Of a stretch of DNA of 64,000 bases, positions 8,985 through 17,576 are shown in pieces (the stretch's first letter is position 1; every line of letters starts with the position of its first letter). A program made the position numbers and the translations under genes. The stretch lies in the NCBI RefSeq assembly GCF_033001325.1, contig NZ_CP133111.1, forward strand, positions 5,255,001 through 5,319,000, read 5' to 3'. Source of the DNA: Rhodopseudomonas sp. BAL398. Lineage in GTDB: Bacteria; Pseudomonadota; Alphaproteobacteria; Rhizobiales; Xanthobacteraceae. The notes beneath the pieces were generated by a model. It did no database searches, was not told where the DNA came from, and saw only the letters and a list, made by a program, of their open reading frames with translations.

Positions 8985-9533
8985 TCAATCGAACAGGCTC
9001 GGCGTGTGGTTCACCGCCGCGCCCTCGATCGCCAGCAGTTTCAGCTTGGTGGTGACGCCGCCATTGGCGGAAAAGCCGCCGGGCTTGCCGCCGGCGGCGA
9101 GCACGCGGTGGCACGGCACGATGATCGGGCACGGGTTGCGGCCGAGTGCCTGGCCGACCTCGCGCGACAATTCGACGCCGCCGAGCCGCTTGGCGATGTC
9201 GCCATAGCTCAGCGTATGGCCCGGCGGAATGCTGCGGGCGATGTCGTAGACCCCGCGGTGAAAGGGCGGTACCCGATCGAGATCGAGCGCGATCGTGGAC
9301 AGATCGACCCGCGCGCCCTGCAGCAACGCGACAATGCCGTCGATCGCGCCTTGCACCGCGGGCGGCGCCGCCGCCTCGTCGATCTCGCCGAGCTGTTGAT
9401 GGATCCGCGCCCGGGTCTGCTGCTCGCTCGGCTGCGGCAATTGTACCGCGACCACACCGCGCTCGCCCCAGGCGATGCCGCAACGGCCGATCGCAGTGTC
9501 GAACAGAGTGAAGCTGTGGTTTGTCATCGGCAA
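8985..9533 (-). CDS. ogt: Methylated-DNA-protein-cysteine S-methyltransferase
   Basis: The 182-residue suicide repair enzyme moves the alkyl group from O6-alkylguanine (and O4-alkylthymine) to its own cysteine. The active-site motif IVPCHRV (C141) is intact. It is preceded by the helix-turn-helix region GHTLSYGDIAKRLG and followed by GKPGGFSANGGVTTKLKLLAIEG. The length and N-domain fit Ogt/AdaB rather than the fused Ada. No Ada-type regulator is nearby. Confidence 0.92.
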   Translation of the reverse strand: MPMTNHSFTLFDTAIGRCGIAWGERGVVAVQLPQPSEQQTRARIHQQLGEIDEAAAPPAVQGAIDGIVALLQGARVDLSTIALDLDRVPPFHRGVYDIARSIPPGHTLSYGDIAKRLGGVELSREVGQALGRNPCPIIVPCHRVLAAGGKPGGFSANGGVTTKLKLLAIEGAAVNHTPSLFD

Positions 9534-9619
9534 TCCGAGGCTGGTTCGCCGGCCAAGTCTGTCACTGGCACAACGTGATCACAAGCGCGCAACGTGCGGC
9601 CCAGCGCCGTGAGTCGGCG

Positions 9620-9847
9620 TCAGTAATGCGGCGGCGGCTCGTTGCTCGGGCTGGAGGCGTTGGCCTCGGCTTCCTGCAGCCGTTCGCTGAGCGCAGCGAA
9701 CTGGCGGGTCAGCGCGTCGATCTGTTTCCACTGCGCGGTGATAGTGGCGTTCAGTGTCTCGATCGCGTCATCCTGATACGTCAATCGTGCCTCGAGCGCG
9801 TCGATCCGCTCGGCGAGGTGCTTGTCAGTCATGGCAGGATCAGTCAT
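9620..9847 (-). CDS. slyX: SlyX-like coiled-coil protein
   Basis: The 75-residue protein is a single amphipathic coiled coil ([34 protein letters not shown] in part) with a Pro-rich end finishing PPPHY, which matches the SlyX family. No biochemical role is established. Two in-frame starts exist: ATG at 9847 and ATG at 9832. They arise from a short direct repeat, ATGACTGAtcctgccATGACTGA. The first start overlaps the stop codon of the upstream trhO frame (TGA at 9840-9842), which suggests translational coupling. Confidence 0.85.
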   Translation of the reverse strand: MTDPAMTDKHLAERIDALEARLTYQDDAIETLNATITAQWKQIDALTRQFAALSERLQEAEANASSPSNEPPPHY

Positions 9848-10635
9848 GGCAGGCCGCCGTCCGCTGCGCGGCGAAGTCTTCGGAGTTGATGGCGAGATCC
9901 GGCTTGGTGGCGCTGCGTTCGACCAGGCCGTGGCCGAGCGCGATGCGCTCGTCGAACACGAAGCAGTCGCCGCGCCAGCGGCTGTCGGCTTCCGGCACGT
10001 TTTGGAGATAATTCAGGATGCCGCCCTTGAGGTGATAGACCTCGCCAAATCCCAGGGACAACAGATAGGCGCTGGCCTTTTCGCAGCGGATTCCGCCGGT
10101 GCAGAACATCGCGATCTTGCCGTGCTTGGCCGGATCGAGGCTGCGCGCCACGAAATCCTTGAACTGGCCAAAGCTGTGGATGTCCGGATCGAGCGCGCCC
10201 CCGAAACTGCCCATCGCCACTTCGAAGGCGTTGCGGGTGTCGAGCAGCAGCGTGTCGCCGTCGTCGATCAGTGCGTTCCAGTCGGCCGGATCGACATAGA
10301 TGGACCTGGCGGGTCGGATCGGCCTGCGGCGCCCCGAGGGTGACGATTTCCTTCTTCAGCCGGATCTTGAGATGCAGGAACGGCATCGCCGAGGCGCCGG
10401 AGAATTTCAGCTCGAGCCGGTCGAGCCGGCCTGCGAACAGCGTCCCCTGCGCCAGTTCGGCGACCAGCGCGTCGATCGCCGCGGCTTCGCCGGCCACGGT
10501 GCCGTTAATACCCTCCGCGGCCAGCAAGATACTGCCCTTGAGATTGAGGCTGGCGCAGAATGCACGCAGGGGTTCGCGCAGCTCGGCAAAATCCGGCAAT
10601 GCGGCAAATTGGTAGAAGGCGGCGACTTTCAGCAT
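9840..10635 (-). pseudogene. trhO: tRNA uridine hydroxylase TrhO/UPF0176 rhodanese protein, frameshifted
   Basis: TrhO proteins install 5-hydroxyuridine on tRNA using a rhodanese domain. The N-terminal half reads in one frame from the ATG at 10635 (MLKVAAFYQFAALPDF, AAEGINGTVAG) up to about [12 protein letters not shown]. The rest reads in another frame from about 10298 ([23 protein letters not shown]). That part contains the intact catalytic loop [15 protein letters not shown]. Four bases (10299-10302) sit where the family has a two-residue linker, so a net shift of two lost or one gained base separates the halves. It may be a true pseudogene or a sequence error; both halves are otherwise well preserved. 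Confidence 0.8.
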
Positions 10636-10857
10636 GACGCGGGTCTACCAGCCGGGCCAGGTTGGGGAAAGAGCGCTGCGAAACAGCCTTGCGAAAGGGG
10701 CCTTGCAAAATGACCTTGGGTAAGACCGGCGTCGCACAGCCCCCATTCCGCGCTAAGCATTGCCCTTGAGGGGCTTGGCATGCCAGATACTTGACGTAGT
10801 CCCCGCCGCAATCCCGGCGTCGATCGCCGCGAAACCAGCTGAAATGAGAATCTTGGC

Positions 10858-12444
10858 ATGAGGAATTTCCATCTCGCCGGCCGCTCCACGGTCCATTCCC
10901 TCAACGGCATGGCGGCGAGTTCGCACCCGCAAGCGACGCTGGCGGCCATCGAGATGCTGAAAGCCGGCGGCACCGCAGCCGACGCGGCGGTGGCGGCCTG
11001 CGCGCTGCAGGGCGTGATCGAGCCGCAATCGACCGGCATCGGCGGCGATTGCTTCGCGCTGATCCAGCCCAAGGGCGAGGGCAAGGTTCATTCCTATAAT
11101 GGCTCCGGCCGTGCGCCGAAGGCGGCCAGCGCGGAATGGTACCTCGAGCACAAGATGCAGGCGATCCCGAGCACCGGCCCGCATTCGGTGACGATTCCCG
11201 GTTCGATCGACGCCTGGGCGACGATCCTTGCCGATCACGGCAAGCTCGGCCTCGACGTGGTGCTGCAGCCGGCGATCAAGGCGGCGGAGCAGGGCTATGT
11301 GGTGGCGCCGCGGATCGCCTTCGACTGGAAAAACAATGTCGAGAAGGTTCGCGCCGGCATCAACGCGCCGCGCTATCTGCTCAGGAACGGCGAGGCCCCG
11401 GTGGTCGGCGACGTGATGAAGCAGCCCGAACTCGGCCAGACCCTGCGCACCATCGCCAAGCTCGGCCCCGACGGCTTCTACAAGGGCAGCGTCGCCGAGG
11501 ACATGGTGGAGACGCTGCGCGCCGCCGGCGGCCTGCACACCATGGAAGACTTCGCCGATCACGTCACCGAGCGCACCACGCCGCTCAGCACCAACTACAA
11601 GGGCCTCGACGTCTGGCAGTGCCCGCCCAACGGGCCTGGCATCACCATGCTGGTGATGCTCAACATCCTCAGCCATTTCGACCTGACCAAATATCCGTCG
11701 CTGAGCGTCGAGCGCTTCCACCTCGAAGCCGAGGCCGCGCGCATCGCCTATCTGATGCGCGAGCAGGACATCGGCGATCCGGCCTATGTGGGCATCGACA
11801 TCGAGCGCATCCTGTCGAAGCAGTTCGCCGCCGATTGGGCCGCCAAGATCCGGATGGATTCGCTGGTCGAACTGCCCGACGTACGCCCGCCGATCAATCC
11901 CGAGACGGTCTACATCACGGTGATCGACAAGGACCGCAACGTCTGCTCCTTCATCAATTCGGTGGCGCATTCGTTCGGCTCGGCGGTGGTGTCGGCCAAC
12001 ACCGGCGTGCTGCTGCAGAATCGCGGCGCCGGATTCCGGGTGCAGCCCGGCCACCCCAATTGCATCGCCGGCGGCAAGCGCCCGCTGCACACCATCATTC
12101 CCAGCATGACCACCGAAAACGGCCGCGCCAAGATGTCGTTCGCCGTGATGGGCGGCCAGTATCAGCCGGTCGGCCAGTGCCGCGTTCTGACCAATATGGT
12201 CGACTACGGCATGGATGTGCAGGAGGCGATCGATCAGCCGCGCGGGCTGCATTTCGAGGGCGTCTACACGCTGGAAGACGGCGTGCCGGCTTCGATCGTC
12301 GAGGGGCTGAAGAAGATCGGCCACAAGACGGCACCCTGCGTCGGCCCGTTCGGCGGCGCCCAGGCAATCTGGATCGACTGGGACAAGGGCACGCTGACCG
12401 GCGGCTCCGAACCCCGCAAGGACGGCTGCGCGCTGGGATATTGA
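10858..12444 (+). CDS. Gamma-glutamyltransferase family protein (Ntn hydrolase)
   Basis: The 528-residue member of the GGT/YwrD family is made as a precursor that cleaves itself before a threonine. The predicted nucleophile is T350 in PETVYITVIDKDRNVCSFINS, which corresponds to the TTH of E. coli GGT. Other family motifs are HPQATLAAIEMLKAGGTAADAAVA, STGIGGDCFALI, LLQNRGAGF and KRPLHTIIPSM. No signal peptide is seen, which differs from periplasmic E. coli Ggt and suggests a cytoplasmic amidohydrolase with an unknown gamma-glutamyl substrate. The ATG at 10858 fits the family N-terminus. A D-2-hydroxyacid dehydrogenase follows on the same strand after a repeat element. Confidence 0.9.
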   Translation: MRNFHLAGRSTVHSLNGMAASSHPQATLAAIEMLKAGGTAADAAVAACALQGVIEPQSTGIGGDCFALIQPKGEGKVHSYNGSGRAPKAASAEWYLEHKMQAIPSTGPHSVTIPGSIDAWATILADHGKLGLDVVLQPAIKAAEQGYVVAPRIAFDWKNNVEKVRAGINAPRYLLRNGEAPVVGDVMKQPELGQTLRTIAKLGPDGFYKGSVAEDMVETLRAAGGLHTMEDFADHVTERTTPLSTNYKGLDVWQCPPNGPGITMLVMLNILSHFDLTKYPSLSVERFHLEAEAARIAYLMREQDIGDPAYVGIDIERILSKQFAADWAAKIRMDSLVELPDVRPPINPETVYITVIDKDRNVCSFINSVAHSFGSAVVSANTGVLLQNRGAGFRVQPGHPNCIAGGKRPLHTIIPSMTTENGRAKMSFAVMGGQYQPVGQCRVLTNMVDYGMDVQEAIDQPRGLHFEGVYTLEDGVPASIVEGLKKIGHKTAPCVGPFGGAQAIWIDWDKGTLTGGSEPRKDGCALGY

Positions 12445-12463
12445 GGCCGAGACCTTAGTGTTC

Positions 12464-12568
12464 GTCATTGCGAGGAGCTTTGCGACGAAGCAATCCAGGC
12501 TGCATCTGTAACCCTGGATTGCTTCGCCATCGGCCGTCGCTTCGCGCCGCCCAATGGCTCGCAATGAC
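12464..12568. repeat. Palindromic intergenic repeat, family A (copy 2)
   Basis: Starts GTCATTGCGAGGAG and includes GACGAAGCAATCCAG, then the mirror CTGGATTGCTTCG and CTCGCAATGAC. The central part differs from the other copies, so the ends are more conserved than the loop. It fills the gap before the hydroxyacid dehydrogenase gene. Confidence 0.85.
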
Positions 12569-12594
12569 GAATTCTCTCGCATCGGAGCTTCGAC

Positions 12595-13578
12595 ATGAAG
12601 GTTTCCATCCTCGACGATTACTTCGACACGTTGCGGACGCTGCCGTGCTTTTCCAAGCTGCGCGAGCACGACGTCACCATCTTCAATGACCACGTCCAGG
12701 ACACCGAGGAGCTGGCGCAGCGGCTGCGCGACACCGAGGCGCTGGTGCTGATCCGGGAGCGCACGCAGATCGGCGCCGAGCTTCTGGAGAAGCTTCCGAA
12801 GCTGAAGCTGATCAGCCAGCGCAGCGTCTATCCGCATATCGACATCGCCGCGGCGACGCGGCTCGGCATCATCGTGTCGTCGAACATGCATTCCGACACG
12901 CCGTCCTATGCGGCGGCCGAATTGACCTGGGGGCTGGTGCTGTCGGCGATGCGGCAGATTCCGCAGCAGATGGCGGCGCTGCAGGCAGGCCAATGGCAGA
13001 TCGGCGTCGGCCAAACGCTGCGCGACAAGACCCTCGGCATCTATGGCTATGGCCGGATCGGCGGCGTCGTCGCCGGTTACGGCCGCGCCTTTGGCATGAA
13101 GGTGATGGTGTGGGCGCGCGAGCCGAATCTGGCGCAGGCGCGCGCCGACGGCTACCGCATCGCCGGCAGCAAGGACGAATTATTCGCGCAGTGCGACGTC
13201 ATCTCGCTGCACATGCGGCTGGTCGAGGCGACACGCAGCATCGTCACCCGCGGTGATCTGGCCCGGATGAAGCAGACCGCGCTGTTGGTCAACACCAGTC
13301 GTGCCGGACTGATCGAGCCAGGCGCCTTGGTGGACGCGTTGCGCGCCGGCCGCCCCGGCATGGCGGCGGTCGATGTTTTCGAAACCGAGCCGCTGCGCAA
13401 TGTGGATGATCCGCTGCTGACGATGGCCAATGTGATCGCCACGCCACATATCGGCTACGTCTCGCGCGACGAATACGAATTGCAGTTCAGCGACATCTTC
13501 GACCAGATCGTGCGCTATGCCCATGGCGAGCCGAGCCATGTGGTCAATCCGGACGTGCTGAGCAATCCGCGCCGCTGA
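12595..13578 (+). CDS. D-2-hydroxyacid dehydrogenase family protein
   Basis: The 327-residue NAD(P)-dependent dehydrogenase belongs to the SerA/glyoxylate reductase superfamily. The dinucleotide fold is [22 protein letters not shown] (about 148-169). Catalytic residues are visible as Arg in [10 protein letters not shown] (R236), the Glu in VFETEPL (about E263) and His in ATPHIGYVS (H285). There is no ACT domain, so it is not a full-length phosphoglycerate dehydrogenase. The substrate is a 2-hydroxy or 2-keto acid, not further identifiable. Confidence 0.88.
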   Translation: MKVSILDDYFDTLRTLPCFSKLREHDVTIFNDHVQDTEELAQRLRDTEALVLIRERTQIGAELLEKLPKLKLISQRSVYPHIDIAAATRLGIIVSSNMHSDTPSYAAAELTWGLVLSAMRQIPQQMAALQAGQWQIGVGQTLRDKTLGIYGYGRIGGVVAGYGRAFGMKVMVWAREPNLAQARADGYRIAGSKDELFAQCDVISLHMRLVEATRSIVTRGDLARMKQTALLVNTSRAGLIEPGALVDALRAGRPGMAAVDVFETEPLRNVDDPLLTMANVIATPHIGYVSRDEYELQFSDIFDQIVRYAHGEPSHVVNPDVLSNPRR

Positions 13579-13586
13579 CATGCGAA

Positions 13587-13609
13587 AGCCGGCCCCGAAG
13601 GGGCCGGCT
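13587..13609. terminator. Bidirectional hairpin between convergent genes
   Basis: AGCCGGCCCC pairs with GGGGCCGGCT around a short loop. It lies 9 bp after the dehydrogenase stop and 22 bp beyond the csbD-like stop on the other strand. The T run is poor, but the stem is strong and the place fits a terminator serving both genes. Confidence 0.6.
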
Positions 13610-13630
13610 CGCATCATCTGGTCAGTTAGA

Positions 13631-13846
13631 TCAGAGCTTCTTGTTGGCGTAGTCGGACACCTTCTCGGCGCCCTCCTTGACGGCTTCCTTGCCTTCGCCA
13701 AGCGCCTTCTGGCCCTTGCCCTTGGCTTCCTGCAACGCGCCTTCGCCCTGCATCTTCTCGGAGCCGGTGGCTTCGCCGATGCTCTGCTTGGCCTTGCCGA
13801 CGGCTTCGTTGGCGGTGCCCTTGATCTTGTCTGTCGTGCTACCCAT
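13631..13846 (-). CDS. CsbD family stress-response protein
   Basis: The 71-residue hydrophilic protein begins MGSTTDKIKGTANEAVGKAK, with repeated Gly-Lys-Ala blocks typical of CsbD (general stress protein of unknown biochemical role). It has no cysteine or membrane segment and is probably largely disordered in solution. An EcfG-like promoter (GGAAC, 16 bases, GGTT) lies about 37-61 bp before the start, which fits control by the general stress sigma factor. Confidence 0.9.
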   Translation of the reverse strand: MGSTTDKIKGTANEAVGKAKQSIGEATGSEKMQGEGALQEAKGKGQKALGEGKEAVKEGAEKVSDYANKKL

Positions 13847-13882
13847 GAGATTTCTCCTTTGCTTTGTTAAATTCGCCGGGAC

Positions 13883-13907
13883 AACCGCGGGGAGCTGACT
13901 AAGTTCC
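13883..13907 (-). promoter_or_regulatory. Candidate EcfG (general stress sigma factor) promoter of the CsbD gene
   Basis: On the minus strand GGAAC at 13907-13903 is followed by 16 bases and GGTT at 13886-13883. The alphaproteobacterial EcfG consensus is GGAAC, 16-17 bases, CGTT, so this matches all but one base. The distance to the start codon (about 37 bp from the -10) allows a leader of about 30 nt. Confidence 0.5.
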
Positions 13908-13987
13908 GGCCCGGTCCAATTTGTGATTGCGTTCCGCGCGCCGCGTTGTCAGAAGTTTTGACGGTATAATTTGATGAAAGGCACGCC

Positions 13988-14506
13988 ATGAGCGGATCCC
14001 ATGATCACCCGCACGATCACGATCATTCCGGCGATGACGACCACCGTTGGAAACATGACGGCGTTCGTGTGGTTCCTGGGAATCAGCTCGATTCCAATGT
14101 TCCGTCGACCGCGGGGATGGACCGCAAGGCCGCGATCAATTTCGCGCGCGTCGGTGCGCAGAAGCTGTGGGCCGGAACGGTGACGATCAGGCCGGACGCC
14201 AAAACCGGCGCGCATCACCACGGCCACCTCGAGAGCGTGATCTATGTGGTGCGCGGCAAGGCGCGGATGCGCTGGGGCGAGCAGCTGCAATTCACCGCCG
14301 AGGCGGGCCCCGGCGATTTCATCTTCATTCCGCCTTACGTGCCGCATCAGGAAATCAACGCCAGCCCTGACGAGGCGCTGGAATGCGTGCTGGTGCGCAG
14401 CGACGGCGAGGCGATCGCGATCAATCTCGATATCGAGCCGGTAGAAAAGCCCGAAACGGTGCTGTGGGTCGATCCGATCCACCGCGACCCGGCCGACCAT
14501 GCCTAG
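13988..14506 (+). CDS. Cupin-domain protein with His-rich N-terminus
   Basis: The 172-residue protein has a single cupin barrel. Metal-binding motif 1 is seen as GAHHHGHLESVIYVVRGKARMRWGE, and motif 2 as GPGDFIFIPPYVPHQEINAS. The first 19 residues (MSGSHDHPHDHDHSGDDDH) hold six histidines alternating with acidic residues, which looks like a metal-binding tail. The family includes small dioxygenases, isomerases and sugar-binding proteins, and no substrate can be assigned. No signal peptide is present. It is divergent from the CsbD gene. Confidence 0.8.
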   Translation: MSGSHDHPHDHDHSGDDDHRWKHDGVRVVPGNQLDSNVPSTAGMDRKAAINFARVGAQKLWAGTVTIRPDAKTGAHHHGHLESVIYVVRGKARMRWGEQLQFTAEAGPGDFIFIPPYVPHQEINASPDEALECVLVRSDGEAIAINLDIEPVEKPETVLWVDPIHRDPADHA

Positions 14507-14831
14507 CTAATTGTTAACTTTGTTGACGAAAGCGCGATTTGGCGACAAGTTTTCGGCAATTGTTAACCGCGGCCACGGTGCCGGGCGCGCGCGCGACAAA
14601 ATTAACGCGTCGGAAGCCTGGCTGTCAGCATGGTGATGTCGACAGCCCGCTTCGGCTCCTGACCGCAAGGTCTGTTCAGGGGACGGGTAGCAAATTCATG
14701 CGTTGCGGCCCGACCAGTGACGGAGCTGCCGAGTCGAACTAATCTGGCCCCGACTGGCTCCACCTTGGCCGCGCTTGGCTCTGGCGACGGCGCCGACGGT
14801 CCGACATTGCGGTCGAGCGAGCAATCCGATC
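14507..14831. other. Intergenic region with direct repeat AATTGTTAAC
   Basis: This gap of about 325 bp precedes the hybrid kinase. AATTGTTAAC occurs at 14509-14518 and again at 14558-14567, 49 bp apart and in the same orientation; GTTAAC within it is palindromic. The region is AT-richer than its surroundings up to about 14600. No gene or terminator is evident. Confidence 0.45.
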
Positions 14832-17522
14832 ATGGGCGGCCTTTCACGATTCCTGACATCGCGCCGGTCACGAGACGATTGGATCTCGATACTTGGCCGC
14901 TGGCTCGGTGCCGAACGCACCGAAATGCCAGGCGGGACCGGCGACATAACCGAGCGCGAGATGCGCCGGATTCGCGCCGCGCAGATCGGCAGCGTCGGTC
15001 GGCTGGTGCCGATGACGATGACGATCAATCTGATCAATGCCGGCATCGTGATGGTGACGTTCTGGCACGAGGGGCCGCGCAGTTTCCTGATCGCATGGGC
15101 GATCGCGATCGGCATCATCGCCACCATGTCGGTGCGGGCCTGGTTTCGGGCGCGGCAAAAACGTCCCCGCGAGGCGTCGGCGAATGCGATCCGGCGGATG
15201 ATCGTTCAGGCGCTGATTCTGGGCCTGATCTGGGGTTCGCTGCCGGTGGTGCTGTTCGCCAAGGCCGAGCCGCGCGACCAGCTGATCCTGGCCTGCCTGA
15301 TCACCGGCATGATCTCCGGCGGCGCCTTTGCCTTGTCGACGGTGCAGCGCGCCGGGCTGGCCTATATGTGGGCTATGGTGCTGTGTTCGGCGGTGGCGCT
15401 GTCGCTGAGCGAGGGCAGCGCCTACATGATCACCGGACTGTTCCTGCTGCTCTACGCGGTGTTCATGTCCCGCAATCTGATGGCGCATGGACAGCTGTTC
15501 TACGACAATCTGCGCGCGCAGCTCGAACTCGAACGCAACACCGAAATCATCTCGCTGCTGCTCAAGGATTTTCAGGCCAATGCCAGCGACTGGCTGTGGC
15601 AGACCGATCCAGATGGCCGGCTGGTGCATGTCCCGGAACGCTTCGTCGAGGTGGCGCAGCTGCCGGTGACCGTGTTGCACGGCGCTCAGCTGGCCGACGT
15701 GCTGGCGATGCTATGCCCCGACGACAGCGCCGGCGCCGCGAGCGTGGTGGCGCTGTTGGCGGCCAGGGAGCCGTTGAACGAGGTCGCGGTTCACGTCGTG
15801 GCCGGCGGCAGTCCGCGGCTGTGGTCGTTGTCGGCGAAGCCGACGCTCGACCACCAGGGCAGGTTCGCCGGCTATCGCGGCGTCGGCCGCGACGTCACCG
15901 AGCGCTGGCGCGCCGAGCAGGCCGAGGCGGAGAACCGGGCGAAGTCGGGATTTCTGGCGATGATGAGCCACGAGATCCGAACCCCGATGAACGGCGTGCT
16001 GGGCCTTGCCAACATGCTGCTGGAAACCTCGCTTGACGGCGAACAACGCCACGCGGTCGAGACGATCAGGGATTCCGGCGACAATCTGCAGCGCATCCTC
16101 GACGATATTCTCGATCTGTCGAAGCTTGAGGCCGGCCATTTCGAATTCGAGACCATCAATTTCTCGGTGGCTGCGCTGGTCGAGGCCGTGGTGTCGATTG
16201 TCGGACCCTCCGCCAAGGTCAAGGGCCTGGCGCTGACCACGCAGATCGATCCGACGTTGCCGTCGACGCTGAGCGGAGACCCGGCGCGGATCCGGCAGGT
16301 GTTGCTCAACCTCGCCTCCAACGCGGTGAAATTCACCGAGCGCGGCAGCGTCACGATCGTGGCGGCCTGCGTCGCACGGGATGCCGAGCGCGCCACCGTC
16401 GAATGGCGGATCATCGATACCGGGATCGGCATTGCGCGCGATCGTGTCGGCAGCCTGTTCACGGATTTTGCTCAGGCCGATGTCTCGATCAACCGCCGTT
16501 TCGGTGGCACCGGGCTGGGGCTTGCGATCAGCCGCCGGATTGTCGAGCAGATGGGCGGGCAGATCGCGGTGGAATCGGCCTCGGGTGAGGGCGCCACATT
16601 CCGCTTCAGCCTGGATCTGCCGTTCAGCGACGCGGTGGTGTCCGACCATCGCCGCGATCGGCTTGGTTCCGACGATCTGAGGACCCGGATTGCGATGCTC
16701 GGGCGCCCGCTGCGGGTGCTGATCGCCGAGGACGACGCCACCAATCGGATGGTGGTACTCAAGATGCTGGAAGAATTCGCCGCCGAGACCACATTGGCCA
16801 CGGACGGGCTGCAGGCCGTGCAAGCGCTCGACGATGGCGTCTATGATCTGGTGCTGATGGATGTCCGGATGCCGAATATGGACGGGCTGGCGGCGACCCG
16901 CGCGATCCGTGCGCGCGACGACGGCATGACGCTGCCGATCATCGCGCTGACCGCCAATGCCTTCGCCGAGGATATCAAATTGTGCCGCGAGGCCGGGATG
17001 AGCGATTTCCTCGCCAAGCCGCTGCGCAAGCCGGCGCTGGTCGCCGCGGTGTTGCGGTCGCTGCGGGGCGGCAGAGCCGTCGTGGCGCCGCCCGAGCCGC
17101 CGCCGGCTGCCGCCCGGACCTTCGATCCCACTTTGCTGGCCCAGCTCGGCGAGGAAATGGGCCACGCGCAGCTGGCGGAGATGATCGCGTTGTTCATCCG
17201 CGAAACCGAGCGGCGCATCGATCTGTTCCGGGGGTTTGCCGAGGGCGACGACCGCCAGGAGATCGAGACCGAATCGCACTCGCTGAAGGGCGGCGCCCGG
17301 ACGCTGGGATTTGACCAGGTTGCGGCGATCGCCGGCGATATCGAGCGCGCCTCGCCCAGCCTGTCGGCCGCGGCACTGCATGATCTGGCGGACCGCCTGG
17401 CACAGGCTCTGGGAGAGGTCATCTCGGCGACTTTGAGCGCGGCGCAGGCCGACAGCCTGCCTGCGCCGCGCCGCGACGAAATCGCGCATCCCTGGTTAAG
17501 AATATCGACTGACGAATATTGA
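14832..17522 (+). CDS. Membrane hybrid histidine kinase (PAS-HisKA-HATPase-REC-HPt)
   Basis: The 896-residue protein has an N-terminal block of hydrophobic segments (about residues 55-220) and a PAS-like domain (about 235-360). The phosphoacceptor helix [18 protein letters not shown] (H380) precedes an ATPase with DTGIGIA and [14 protein letters not shown]. The receiver domain contains [13 protein letters not shown] and [11 protein letters not shown] (D677). A C-terminal HPt domain carries [13 protein letters not shown] (H816). The complete His-Asp-His relay implies an outside response regulator, but none lies nearby. I prefer the ATG at 14832; an in-frame TTG at 14775 would add 19 residues without support. 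Its stop codon lies inside the palindrome at 17500-17541. Confidence 0.9.
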   Translation: MGGLSRFLTSRRSRDDWISILGRWLGAERTEMPGGTGDITEREMRRIRAAQIGSVGRLVPMTMTINLINAGIVMVTFWHEGPRSFLIAWAIAIGIIATMSVRAWFRARQKRPREASANAIRRMIVQALILGLIWGSLPVVLFAKAEPRDQLILACLITGMISGGAFALSTVQRAGLAYMWAMVLCSAVALSLSEGSAYMITGLFLLLYAVFMSRNLMAHGQLFYDNLRAQLELERNTEIISLLLKDFQANASDWLWQTDPDGRLVHVPERFVEVAQLPVTVLHGAQLADVLAMLCPDDSAGAASVVALLAAREPLNEVAVHVVAGGSPRLWSLSAKPTLDHQGRFAGYRGVGRDVTERWRAEQAEAENRAKSGFLAMMSHEIRTPMNGVLGLANMLLETSLDGEQRHAVETIRDSGDNLQRILDDILDLSKLEAGHFEFETINFSVAALVEAVVSIVGPSAKVKGLALTTQIDPTLPSTLSGDPARIRQVLLNLASNAVKFTERGSVTIVAACVARDAERATVEWRIIDTGIGIARDRVGSLFTDFAQADVSINRRFGGTGLGLAISRRIVEQMGGQIAVESASGEGATFRFSLDLPFSDAVVSDHRRDRLGSDDLRTRIAMLGRPLRVLIAEDDATNRMVVLKMLEEFAAETTLATDGLQAVQALDDGVYDLVLMDVRMPNMDGLAATRAIRARDDGMTLPIIALTANAFAEDIKLCREAGMSDFLAKPLRKPALVAAVLRSLRGGRAVVAPPEPPPAAARTFDPTLLAQLGEEMGHAQLAEMIALFIRETERRIDLFRGFAEGDDRQEIETESHSLKGGARTLGFDQVAAIAGDIERASPSLSAAALHDLADRLAQALGEVISATLSAAQADSLPAPRRDEIAHPWLRISTDEY

Positions 17523-17541
17523 CATTCGTCAGTCGATATTC
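17500..17541. promoter_or_regulatory. Perfect 18-bp inverted repeat, candidate TetR-type operator
   Basis: GAATATCGACTGACGAAT is mirrored exactly by ATTCGTCAGTCGATATTC across six bases. It overlaps the last codons and stop of the hybrid kinase and lies 36 bp before the RND adaptor start. The size, perfect symmetry and the TetR-family gene at the end of the same operon make an autoregulatory operator the best reading. It could also act as a hairpin terminator for the kinase transcript, although no T run follows. Confidence 0.6.
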
Positions 17542-17544
17542 GAA

Positions 17545-17572
17545 AGTTCCTGGAAATCTCGTTCCAGGAACT
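17545..17572 (+). promoter_or_regulatory. Second inverted repeat covering the ribosome binding site of the RND adaptor gene
   Basis: AGTTCCTGGAA and TTCCAGGAACT form a perfect 11-bp stem with a six-base loop, ending five bases before the start codon region (ATG at 17577). The AGGA that would serve as ribosome binding site is inside the 3' arm. In RNA the stem would hide it, so it may set translation level, or the DNA may be a second operator. Confidence 0.5.
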
Positions 17573-17576
17573 TCAG

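Noticed and set aside
9840-10220. Separate small rhodanese gene
   Set aside because: Its start codon lies within the middle of the TrhO sequence and the N-terminal half is in the adjacent frame, so one broken gene is the better reading.
10753-13014. Very long minus-strand open frame (753 codons)
   Set aside because: It runs antisense to the well-recognised gamma-glutamyltransferase and dehydrogenase genes. Its composition is rich in Arg, His and Gly and matches no family; it is a GC-bias shadow.
15711-17489. Minus-strand open frame (592 codons) across the hybrid kinase
   Set aside because: The plus-strand kinase domains are complete; the antisense frame has no recognisable motif.
17500-17541. 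Terminator only
   Set aside because: The stem is strong but there is no T run, and the symmetry and the downstream TetR gene favour an operator. A dual role remains possible.
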